From Rikenellaceae bacterium (lineage in GTDB: Bacteria > Bacteroidota > Bacteroidia > Bacteroidales > Rikenellaceae), in NCBI GenBank assembly GCA_017442365.1, contig JAFRZW010000002.1, positions 248,001 through 312,000 on the forward strand: a stretch of DNA of 64,000 nt, given 5' to 3'. The notes beneath the pieces are model-generated. The model saw nothing but the letters and a program-made list of their open reading frames with translations, was not told where the DNA came from and did not search any database. Below, piece by piece: positions 26,101 to 32,661 of the stretch. Numbering within the stretch: position 1 is the first letter of the stretch; each line of letters starts with the position of its first letter. The translations under genes were made by a program, and so were the position numbers.

Positions 26101-26488
26101 ACGCCTCGGGGTAGGTGCAGACAACCAGGTAACCGCCGTGGAAATTGCGAATGGCATTCAACGCCGCCGTGCGCTGCACCGATCCTCCCGCGTCCTCCTG
26201 CCCGAACTGAATCGAACGCTTGTAGGACGTAGGCAGGAACATAACACGCTCAGCGTCAAGCAGTGCATAGAGATCGGCTGCCGTGTATGCTGCCGAGTCG
26301 CGGTCGTCAGCCACCAAGATATGCACACCTCCGCGCTTGCGAATCGTCGTCGCCGCCACCGCAGCGTATGCCGAACCTGCCAGCGCCTCCAAACGAATGG
26401 ACATAGTGCCTCGATCGAGTCGGTCATTCAACTCGATAAACGCCTCGTCGCGCGTGATGTTCGCAAGCAGTTGTTCGCGGAGTGTCAT
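23117..26488 (-). CDS. mfd: Transcription-repair coupling factor
   Basis: 1123 residues, full length. N-terminal UvrB-homology region (UvrA binding), RNA-polymerase interaction domain near residues 440-520 (LKVGDYVVHVDHGVGRFGGL), then the RecG-like translocase with Walker A CGDVGFGKTEVA, DEEQ box (LLIIDEEQKFG), TATPIPRTL and the QMRGRVGR motif, and a C-terminal TRCF regulatory domain. Mfd releases RNA polymerase stalled at DNA lesions and recruits UvrA. It begins 60 bp after the RNase G gene on the same strand, behind an imperfect hairpin. Confidence 0.96.
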   Translation of the reverse strand: MTLREQLLANITRDEAFIELNDRLDRGTMSIRLEALAGSAYAAVAATTIRKRGGVHILVADDRDSAAYTAADLYALLDAERVMFLPTSYKRSIQFGQEDAGGSVQRTAALNAIRNFHGGYLVVCTYPEALAETVVGEREMNNRTITVSVGEHLSQETLVEMIEDAGFESVDFVYEPGQYSRRGGIVDLFSYSESRPFRVDFFGDEVDSIRSFEISSQLSKERLNRVEIIPNLREVEQARVSVAEFAGSKVCYWVDDALHAVRRMNDIRKRLLSDGHEVAEVDERVVSGNLFMADSREAVMLMHRTEAAGRAAECVIDFATSPQPAFNKNFALLADDLTARAAQGFTSYILSENKAQIERLTNVFRQSGRASVRFTPLSLTLHEGFVWPRLKICCYTDHQIFDRYHRYRLRGEIARDESLTVAELNALKVGDYVVHVDHGVGRFGGLVKTVENGKQFESIKLVYRDGDVLLVNVHSLHRIARYKAGDSEPPKIYKLGTGAWQKLKNATKKAVKDIARELIALYAKRKATPGFAFSADGYLQHELEASFEYEDTPDQQKAVEAVKQDMESTRPMDRLVCGDVGFGKTEVAVRAAFKAVTDGKQVAVLVPTTILSLQHYRTFSHRLREFPVRIEHLSRTKSTRDVTATLADLEAGKIDILIGTHKILGKNVKFKDLGLLIIDEEQKFGVGAKEKLRQMSVNVDTLTLTATPIPRTLQFSLMGSRDLSVISTPPPNRQPIVTESHLFGEEIIREAIEAELARGGQVYFVHNRIDDLLTIQGMIARICPKARTAIGHGRMNAQDMEKLIMDFIYGEFDVLIATSIVENGIDIPNANTIIIDGAHKFGLSELHQMRGRVGRSDKKAYCYLLSPPDELLTDDARRRLRAIEEFSDLGSGFNIAMQDLDIRGAGNLLGAEQSGYIADIGFETYQKILAEAMAELRSEGVDMHDLPDAEQFAKGDSEVRYVDDTTIDTDVQALLPDSYIGQAAEKLRLYRELDNLTREEDLQSFEKRLIDRFGPLPREAKELMNVVRLRRESIALGLERVKVKNGLMIVQFVANQQSPYFKSDTFMNLLRSITARPQKFVLRQNNNRLAMTVRGIDSIEAAWQTLLSLHSTATNNDNNGGKN

Positions 26489-26513
26489 CTATTTAATATA
26501 TAGGTATATATGT

Positions 26514-26538
26514 CGAGGGGCGGCTCAGCACCGCCCCT
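26514..26538 (-). terminator. GC-rich hairpin between RNase G and mfd
   Basis: GAGGGGCGG (26514-26522) pairs with CCGCCCCTC (26530-26538). On the minus strand only an AT-rich stretch, not a T-run, follows, so it may attenuate rather than stop transcription into mfd. Confidence 0.5.
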
Positions 26539-26548
26539 CACAATTGGT

Positions 26549-28096
26549 CTAATCCACCAGATTGCGGCCCTTGCGGTCGAGGTAACGTGTTTCGACCACG
26601 CCGACCGACTGATCCTCCGTAATCATAATGCGACAACGGTAGCGCAAGCACCAGCGCAGACGCAACGACAACCAGCCGCGCTTCAAGAACGAAGCCACGT
26701 AGGGGCTGACTCTCAGGCGTATAAACTTGATTCCCTTGTCGCCTGCCAAGTACGAAATCTGGTTCTCGATCTTGCGGTCGAGCAGGATCGTCGGCTCGAT
26801 TTTGCCCGTTCCGTAGCAGGTCGGGCAGACGTCTTTCACGTCCGAAATGGCCTCGGGACGCACGCGGTGGCGCGTGATCTGCATCAGTCCGAACTTCGAG
26901 AGGGGCAGAATCGTATGCTTTGCACGGTCGTCCGCCATCAGTTTGGTCATATGTTCGTGCAGAGCCTGACGGTTTTGTGCTTTGTGCATATCGATAAAAT
27001 CGACCACAATGATACCGCCCATATCGCGCAGACGCAACTGACGCGCGATCTCGGCTGCGGCAGCCATATTGACCTCCATCGCCGTAACCTCCTGATCGTC
27101 CTCCTTCTTGGTGCGGTTGCCGCTATTGACGTCGATAACGTGCATAGCCTCAGTGTGTTCGATGATCAGGTAGGCACCTCGTTTCAGCGAAACATACTTG
27201 GCAAACAGCGACTTGATCTGCTTCGAGATGTCGAAGTTGTCGAAGATGGGCACCGAGCCCTTGTACAGACGAACGATCTTCTCCTTGTCGGGTGCAATGA
27301 CCTTGATGTACTCGCGAATCTGCTCGTACATCGCTTGGTCATCGACCGTAATCGACGAGAACGAACTGTTCAGCAGGTCACGAATGATCGTATTTGCACG
27401 ATTCAACTCGCTGAGCAGCAACGAGGGAGGAGTCTGGCGACGCACATTTCCCAGCGCCGTGTGCCACTTATCGACCAACGTGCGGATATCCAACTCGACA
27501 TCGGCATCGCTTGCGCCCTGAGCTGCCGTGCGGATAATCACTCCGAAGTTGCGCGGCAGGACCCCTTGTGCGATACGTTTCAGACGTTTTTTCTCCTCGT
27601 TCGAGCGGATCTTCTGCGAGATGAAGACCTTGTTCGAGAAGGGTACAAGCACCACATTGCGACCTGCCAACGAGATGTCGGCCGTCAATCGTGGGCCTTT
27701 GGTCGAGATGGCCTCCTTGGCCACCTGCACCATAACGCTCTGTCCCACTTGCAGATAGGAGCTGATCTTGCCGCCCTTTTCGATAGCGGGTTCCAGCTGC
27801 AATCCTTCAAGACGCATCGGACGTCGGCCACCCGTCTGTCCCGCCATCAGCTTCGACAGCGATGCGAACTGCGTACCAAGGTCCAGATAGTGAATAAATG
27901 CGTCCTTCTCGTGGCCAATATTTACAAAAGCGGCATTCAGGCCGGGCATAATCTTGCGAATCTTGCCCAGATAGATGTCGCCGACGGCAAATCCCGTCTT
28001 GCACTGTTCCTTATTGAGTTCGACCAAAACCTTGTCTTCGACCAGAGCAATCGTGATTTCAGTCGGTGTAACGTTAATAATTAATTCTCTGTTCAT
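26549..28096 (-). CDS. rng: Ribonuclease E/G family endoribonuclease
   Basis: 515 residues from MNRELIINV at 28096; an in-frame ATG at 28132 is possible but less typical. An S1-like domain (GDIYLGKIRKIMPGLNAAFVNIG), a 5'-sensor/RNase H-like region, the catalytic acidic stretch in HVIDVNSGN and VVDFIDM, and the Zn-link CPTCYGTGK. This is the RNase G form without the long RNase E tail. It processes rRNA and starts mRNA decay. Preceded by a 400-bp leader region with a hairpin, and by a small basic-protein gene. Confidence 0.92.
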   Translation of the reverse strand: MNRELIINVTPTEITIALVEDKVLVELNKEQCKTGFAVGDIYLGKIRKIMPGLNAAFVNIGHEKDAFIHYLDLGTQFASLSKLMAGQTGGRRPMRLEGLQLEPAIEKGGKISSYLQVGQSVMVQVAKEAISTKGPRLTADISLAGRNVVLVPFSNKVFISQKIRSNEEKKRLKRIAQGVLPRNFGVIIRTAAQGASDADVELDIRTLVDKWHTALGNVRRQTPPSLLLSELNRANTIIRDLLNSSFSSITVDDQAMYEQIREYIKVIAPDKEKIVRLYKGSVPIFDNFDISKQIKSLFAKYVSLKRGAYLIIEHTEAMHVIDVNSGNRTKKEDDQEVTAMEVNMAAAAEIARQLRLRDMGGIIVVDFIDMHKAQNRQALHEHMTKLMADDRAKHTILPLSKFGLMQITRHRVRPEAISDVKDVCPTCYGTGKIEPTILLDRKIENQISYLAGDKGIKFIRLRVSPYVASFLKRGWLSLRLRWCLRYRCRIMITEDQSVGVVETRYLDRKGRNLVD

Positions 28097-28440
28097 ATAT
28101 CGTGAGTTCCGCTTTGACTTTGCCCGACTCATCGGGCGGCACGGGCGGAAGGGTGGGGACCGTACCTTATTGTTGTTTGATTTAGAGCGCGTCGAGAGGC
28201 ATAGTGCGTTGTCGAGTGGCCTGCGTCGATACGCTAAGTTGTTATGAGATCCTCGCCCTCGTGCCTAATGTTCTTTGAGGTGGCGCGGGGTGTGCGATGA
28301 GTGCAAGAGTCGGTTTTCGTGAGGTTGTGTTCTTTGAAGTGTTCTTTGAAATGTTGTGCAACCGACTTTCGATACTCTACGCTTATAGGAATTTGAGTTT
28401 GATTCTTGCGAATCGGTCTTGTTTGATAACAAATAAAGCC
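28097..28440 (-). other. Long untranslated region before rng
   Basis: No credible gene. On the plus strand the phrase GTTCTTTGA occurs at 28270, 28329 and 28341, and AGTCGGTT (28308-28315) pairs with AACCGACT (28360-28367) to fold about 60 nt into one domain. I see no canonical minus-strand promoter in it. It may be a structured leader of the RNase G message; that RNase E autoregulates through its leader in enterobacteria makes this worth noting. Confidence 0.45.
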
Positions 28441-28462
28441 AAAAACCGCAGTAGCGGCTTTT
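28441..28462 (-). terminator. Terminator after the small basic protein gene
   Basis: On the minus strand AAAAGCCGC-TACT-GCGGTTTTT. It stands 37 bp after the small gene, so rng probably has its own promoter or depends on read-through. Confidence 0.7.
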
Positions 28463-28498
28463 AGCTTTATTTATCGTGCTCACGCATACGAGAGCTAC

Positions 28499-28591
28499 CT
28501 ACTTCTTCTTCTTATGACGATTCTTGCGCAGACGCTTCTTACGCTTGTGGGTAGCCATCTTATGCCCTTTTCTTTTCTTACCGCTTGGCAT
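28499..28591 (-). CDS. 30-residue highly basic small protein
   Basis: Too short for routine ORF calling. Translation: MPSGKKRKGHKMATHKRKKR followed by LRKNRHKKKK and stop. Twenty of 30 residues are Lys, Arg or His. An internal ATG (MATHKRKKR) gives a 19-residue alternative. It lies 38 bp downstream of hup and has a clean terminator. The look is that of a small ribosomal or RNA-binding peptide, and I recall near-identical ORFs upstream of RNase G in other Bacteroidales, but I cannot search here. Function unknown; ribosome association is inference. Confidence 0.8.
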   Translation of the reverse strand: MPSGKKRKGHKMATHKRKKRLRKNRHKKKK

Positions 28592-28629
28592 AATTTTGTA
28601 ATTTTAAGAGTGAGTTAAACTTTGCCTAA

Positions 28630-28902
28630 TTATTTTACCTTAGCAACGAAGCTCTTAGCGGGCTTGAATGCGGGAATGTTGTGCTCGGGAATGGTAATGG
28701 TAGTATTCTTCGAGATGTTACGAGCCACCTTGGTAGCGCGCTTCTTGATGATGAAGCTACCGAAACCGCGCAGATAAACGTTGTTGTTCTCAGCCAACGA
28801 GTCCTTTACGCTCTCCATAAAAGCCTCTACAATCTGCTGTACCTGAACCTTCTCAACACCGGTACTTTTGGCAATTTCGTTTACGATATCAGCCTTTGTC
28901 AT
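28630..28902 (-). CDS. hup: HU-family DNA-binding protein
   Basis: 90 residues, standard HU length. MTKADIVNEIAKSTG, the FGSFIIKKRATKVARNI beta-arm region and PAFKPAKSFVAKVK at the end match HU/IHF. It bends and packages DNA. A strong promoter lies at 28942-28974, and the small basic protein gene follows. Confidence 0.95.
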   Translation of the reverse strand: MTKADIVNEIAKSTGVEKVQVQQIVEAFMESVKDSLAENNNVYLRGFGSFIIKKRATKVARNISKNTTITIPEHNIPAFKPAKSFVAKVK

Positions 28903-28941
28903 AGTTGTATGTTTTTTAAGTTAATTGTTCCTTCGAGAGTG

Positions 28942-28974
28942 CAAATATACGATAATATTTAATTAATAACCAAA
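28942..28974 (-). promoter_or_regulatory. Promoter of hup
   Basis: On the minus strand TTTG (28971-28974), 21 bp, TATATTTG (28942-28949), about 40 nt before the start codon. The remaining bases to the porX promoter at 29201 are AT-rich and show no gene. Confidence 0.7.
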
Positions 28975-29200
28975 CAGAAACGATTTTTTATTTATTTTTT
29001 TTGCTTTCCGACCACTTCGTGCGGAATCGAGTGATGTCGAGCACCATACAGCAAAAATCGACCCAAACATCAGACAATCAACCGAATAGACGTCTGCATA
29101 CCTCATAATCAGATAGTTACGGCGGCGAACGGCCCGTTTGGTAATTTTTCGCACATTCTTTTGGCAAAAAACGCAGCGGCACACAATAAATTGCCTCGCT

Positions 29201-29232
29201 TTTGCATTATACAACTATATTAAGTACCTTTG
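29201..29232 (+). promoter_or_regulatory. Promoter of porX
   Basis: TTTG (29201-29204), 20 bp, TACCTTTG (29225-29232). The start codon at 29304 gives a leader of about 65 nt. Confidence 0.65.
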
Positions 29233-29303
29233 TAGTGGTTGCTGGGTGTATTTGTGCGCTGTGCCGAACTTGGCAACCATACATCAAAAACTCACTTTCA
29301 GTT

Positions 29304-30854
29304 ATGGTAAAGATTCTATGGGTTGATGACGAGGTCGAGCTGTTGAAACCTCACATTCTGTTCCTCAAAGCCAAAGGCTATGAGGTCGATACCTGCAACA
29401 ATGGATACGACGCAATCGAGATGGCGGCGGCTGAGAGCTACGATCTGATCATTCTCGACGAGATGATGCCCGGCATTACGGGACTCGAAACATTGCCTCG
29501 AATCAAAGAGATTCGACCCACTACGCCTGTGATTATGGTTACCAAGAGCGAGGAGGAGAATATTATGGATAAGGCCGTCGGCTCGAAGATTGCCGACTAC
29601 CTCATCAAACCCGTAAATCCCAATCAGGTATTGCTGTCGATCAAGAAGAATGTCCATCAGCAACAGCTTGTAACCGAGCAGACTACGGCTGACTATCGTG
29701 CCGAGTTCGGGCGTATTTCGGCGCAGGTGGGCTCGGCTCGCTCGTTTGAGGAGTGGTGTGCGATCTATAAGAAGATCGTAAGCTGGGAGATCGAGCTTGG
29801 CGATTCGACGGACAAGAGTATCAAGGAGGTGCTGGCGTACCAGAAGAGCGAGGCCAACAATGAGTTTTGTAAATTTGTGCGTCGCAACTACTCGTCGTGG
29901 ATCAATCGTCGTGATGAGCAGACGCCTGTGATGTCGCACACGTTGATGCGCAGCAATATCTTTCCCGTGGTTGATAACAACTCGAAGACTACGCTACTGC
30001 TGATTGATAATTTCCGCTACGACCAATGGCGTTCGATCAACTCGATGTTGCACCCGTTCTTCGACGTTGCGGTCGATGATTTCTACTGCGCAATTCTGCC
30101 CACAGCGACTCAATATGCTCGCAATGCGATCTTTGCGGGTTTGATGCCGCTGGCGATCGATAAGTTGATGCCGAATCTGTGGCTCAACGACAACGAGGAG
30201 GGCGGTAAGAACCAGTATGAGGAGGAGTTTCTGCAACGACAGATGCGAACGAGTGGCAAGAATTATCGCTATACGTTCGATAAGTTGGTGCGTCCCGAGG
30301 CGGGTCGCAAGTTGATCGACAATATTCAGCGTGTCTATGACGCTGATTTTTCGGTTATTGTCTATAACTTCCTCGATATCCTTTCGCACGCCCGTACCGA
30401 GACCGAGATTATCCGCGAGCTGACCGAAGACGAGGCTGCGTTTCGTTCGCTCACCCGTTCGTGGTTCGAGCATTCGGATCTGTTTGTGATCCTCAAAATG
30501 CTCTCGGAGCGCGGTCATACGGTGATCGTAACCTCGGATCACGGCACAATCCGCGTAACGAATCCCGTAAAGGTGGTTGGCGATCGCGAAACCTCGTCGA
30601 ACCTGCGATATAAGACGGGTCGAAACCTCAATTATAATACGCGCGAGGTCTATGATATCACTCGTCCCGAGGAGATTCAACTGCCGGCAGGCTCATTGAC
30701 GTCGAGCTATATCTTTGCTTACAATAGCGATTTTCTGGTCTATCCCAACGACGCCAACCGCTTTGTGCGCTACTACAAGAATACATTCCAGCACGGCGGT
30801 ATCTCGATGGAGGAGATGATCGTGCCCTATATCGTTCTCAAACCCAAGCAGTAG
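29304..30854 (+). CDS. porX: PorX-like response regulator with PglZ/alkaline-phosphatase output domain
   Basis: 516 residues from MVKILWVDDE; longer in-frame starts would overlap the promoter. Receiver domain 1-120: acidic pair Asp8-Asp9, phospho-acceptor Asp52 in LDEMMPG, Thr80, Lys102. The C-terminal PglZ domain belongs to the alkaline phosphatase superfamily, with LLLIDNFRYDQW, the LPTATQYARNAIFAG nucleophile loop and VIVTSDHGTI metal ligands. In Porphyromonas and relatives PorX, with the kinase PorY and sigma factor SigP, controls the type IX secretion system, and its PglZ domain cleaves oligonucleotides. No porY or T9SS structural gene is in the window. Monocistronic: terminator at 30884-30915. 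Confidence 0.9.
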   Translation: MVKILWVDDEVELLKPHILFLKAKGYEVDTCNNGYDAIEMAAAESYDLIILDEMMPGITGLETLPRIKEIRPTTPVIMVTKSEEENIMDKAVGSKIADYLIKPVNPNQVLLSIKKNVHQQQLVTEQTTADYRAEFGRISAQVGSARSFEEWCAIYKKIVSWEIELGDSTDKSIKEVLAYQKSEANNEFCKFVRRNYSSWINRRDEQTPVMSHTLMRSNIFPVVDNNSKTTLLLIDNFRYDQWRSINSMLHPFFDVAVDDFYCAILPTATQYARNAIFAGLMPLAIDKLMPNLWLNDNEEGGKNQYEEEFLQRQMRTSGKNYRYTFDKLVRPEAGRKLIDNIQRVYDADFSVIVYNFLDILSHARTETEIIRELTEDEAAFRSLTRSWFEHSDLFVILKMLSERGHTVIVTSDHGTIRVTNPVKVVGDRETSSNLRYKTGRNLNYNTREVYDITRPEEIQLPAGSLTSSYIFAYNSDFLVYPNDANRFVRYYKNTFQHGGISMEEMIVPYIVLKPKQ

Positions 30855-30883
30855 GCGTAAGTTGCAATGTCATCATATTATAT

Positions 30884-30916
30884 AAAAAAGGCGTACCCTC
30901 GGGTGCGCCTTTTTTG
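30884..30916 (+). terminator. Terminator of porX
   Basis: AAAAAAGGCGTACCC pairs with GGGTGCGCCTTTTTT around a two-base loop, ending in a T-run. Confidence 0.85.
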
Positions 30917-30983
30917 TGCTCTTACTGAAATCTCACTTTGATAAAAGTTGAACTTGCGATAGCTCACATACCTCCTCTCTCAT

Positions 30984-31168
30984 CAACAAAAAAGCGCGCC
31001 GCTGCCCCAGCTCTCAACAAAGAAGTATGCCCTCTGCTTCTCGGCCTCCTGCTTATTGCACCCAACAAAAAAGTGCGCCCCTTGCTGTCGTATGTTGCAA
31101 ACCCTTTTCCCGTTCTGCCCAGCAGAAATGTGCGTGCCCCCACCCAACAAAAAAAGTGCGCCCCGTGG
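30984..31168. repeat. Five degenerate copies of CAACAAAAAAGTGCGCCCC
   Basis: Copies begin at 30984, 31015, 31063, about 31120 and 31145. The last forms the terminator of the OmpA gene; the others look like the 3' half of that terminator (GGGGCGCACTTTTTTGTTGGG when read on the minus strand). Spacing is irregular (31, 48, 57, 25 bp). A 63-codon minus ORF runs through them only because they repeat. Confidence 0.75.
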
Positions 31169-31177
31169 ACGCACTTT
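31149..31177 (-). terminator. Terminator of the OmpA-type gene
   Basis: AAAGTGCG (31153-31160) and CGCACTTT (31170-31177) pair, with a T-run on the minus strand continuing to 31149. It lies 24 bp past the stop codon. Confidence 0.85.
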
Positions 31178-31200
31178 GTTATATTCGCACCTTGCTCGAA

Positions 31201-32400
31201 TTACTTCTGAGTGATGATAACGGCACGGTTGGGAGGCAGGTTGGGGAACTGAACCGACTCACCCTTCCAATCTACGTGCAACTTCTCTGCGGGAACACCA
31301 CGCTGTACCAGAGCGTCCTTGATAGCGTTTACACGACGCTCGCTCAGGTTGAAGTTGTGCTGCTTAACACCCTCTTCCGATGCGAAGCCTACCAGGTTGA
31401 ACTCACCCTCCGACTCCTTCATCATCTTAGCCAAGTAATCCAGCTGGATACCTGCGCGCTGAGTGATCTTATGCTTGTCCCACTCGAAGAAGATGATCAT
31501 CTCGATAGGAATCTCCTTGCCCTGATAGATTACGGGAGCCTCAGCCTCAGCCAACTTCTTAGCCAACTCGTCAGCCGATGCCTGAGCGTTAGCCAACTCG
31601 TTCTCCAAGTTCTCGATACGCTTGTTGTAAGCCGAGTAGTCGGGCTCGGGGCAAACCTCCGGACGAGCAAAACCACGACGGTTGAAACGGTAGGTTACAC
31701 CTGCGGTCAGCGAGAAGAGGTTACCATACTTATTAAATTTGTCGATAGCTGCCTGCTCATCGCCGCCACGCAGACCGAACGACTCACGAACCAACATATT
31801 CTTAGCTTCGAGGGTCAGATCAACTGCCTTCGAAATGCGGAACTTGTTCAACAGACCATACGAGAAAGCCCACTCCTGGTTGCCATTTGCATACTTATTA
31901 TCGCCGCTGATGTGCGAACGAGCGTAACCGAAACCACCGAATACGATGGGCTGCCATACGCGCATCTCCTTGTAACCACCGATCCAGTTGCGAACATTGA
32001 TCAACGCGTCAGCGTGGATAAAGTAGTAGCTCCAGTCACCCTGAGGGCAAACTGAACCATCGTCCCAAACGTAATCGCTTGCGCCAACTTCGTTCATATA
32101 CAGCGCAGTCGACTTCATCTGCAAACCCTGAGCCTGCAAACGAGCACCAAATACGGGAGTAATCCACTTGGTAGCCTGTACGTCAACCTCATACGACAGA
32201 CGCTTGCCGAACTTGCCTTCGTCCTGATTATCACCGAAGAACCAAGTCTGAACACCTACACCTGCACCGATTTCCCAATTGTCCCAGAACTTGTTGGTAA
32301 CGAAGTTTGCGTGACTGGGTTTCGGCTCAACCTCCTGCTGCTGAGCGAACGCACTCAGAGCCGCAACAACCAATGCGATAGTGAATAAAATTCTTTTCAT
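31201..32400 (-). CDS. OmpA-family outer-membrane protein
   Basis: 399 residues: signal peptide (MKRILFTIALVVAALSAFAQ), N-terminal beta-barrel (about 30-245), a linker with a coiled coil (RIENLENELANAQASADELA), and a C-terminal OmpA peptidoglycan-binding domain (about 285-395) with FFEWDKHKIT, GFASEEG and LSERRVNAIKDAL. It anchors the outer membrane to the wall. The promoter lies more than 110 nt upstream, leaving a long AT-rich leader. Terminator at 31149-31177. Probably abundant. Confidence 0.92.
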   Translation of the reverse strand: MKRILFTIALVVAALSAFAQQQEVEPKPSHANFVTNKFWDNWEIGAGVGVQTWFFGDNQDEGKFGKRLSYEVDVQATKWITPVFGARLQAQGLQMKSTALYMNEVGASDYVWDDGSVCPQGDWSYYFIHADALINVRNWIGGYKEMRVWQPIVFGGFGYARSHISGDNKYANGNQEWAFSYGLLNKFRISKAVDLTLEAKNMLVRESFGLRGGDEQAAIDKFNKYGNLFSLTAGVTYRFNRRGFARPEVCPEPDYSAYNKRIENLENELANAQASADELAKKLAEAEAPVIYQGKEIPIEMIIFFEWDKHKITQRAGIQLDYLAKMMKESEGEFNLVGFASEEGVKQHNFNLSERRVNAIKDALVQRGVPAEKLHVDWKGESVQFPNLPPNRAVIITQK

Positions 32401-32519
32401 AAATGTTTGATAGTTAAAATTTTACTTGTTTTCTCTCATACTCACGGCTTCACACCATTCAGCCTCTCCAAGCATTGTCCAATGCATTTGTGTCAAGTGC
32501 TGTATATGAATGCACGGTG

Positions 32520-32553
32520 CAAATTTATATAAAATATTCGGAAAATGAACAAA
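32520..32553 (-). promoter_or_regulatory. Promoter of the OmpA-type gene
   Basis: On the minus strand TTTG (32550-32553), 22 bp, TAAATTTG (32520-32527). The predicted leader is about 110 nt. Confidence 0.5.
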
Positions 32554-32582
32554 TTTTATCCTTTTTATTTTCATTTTTATAC

Positions 32583-32618
32583 AAAAAAACGACCCGAGAC
32601 TTTGGCCTCAGATCGTTT
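32583..32618 (-). terminator. Terminator of the ribonucleotide reductase gene
   Basis: ACGACCCGAG (32589-32598) pairs with CTCAGATCGT (32607-32616) allowing G-U pairs. Both flanks are A/T runs, so it may work in both directions. Confidence 0.8.
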
Positions 32619-32661
32619 TTTTGTCCGAATTTCGTTTTTGTGAAGTAATCTACATCGGGAA

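Noticed and set aside
30983..31174. 63-residue minus ORF with repeated GALF/GAHFF-like phrases
   Set aside because: The protein repeat reflects the DNA repeat and terminator; no promoter and it starts inside the ompA terminator.
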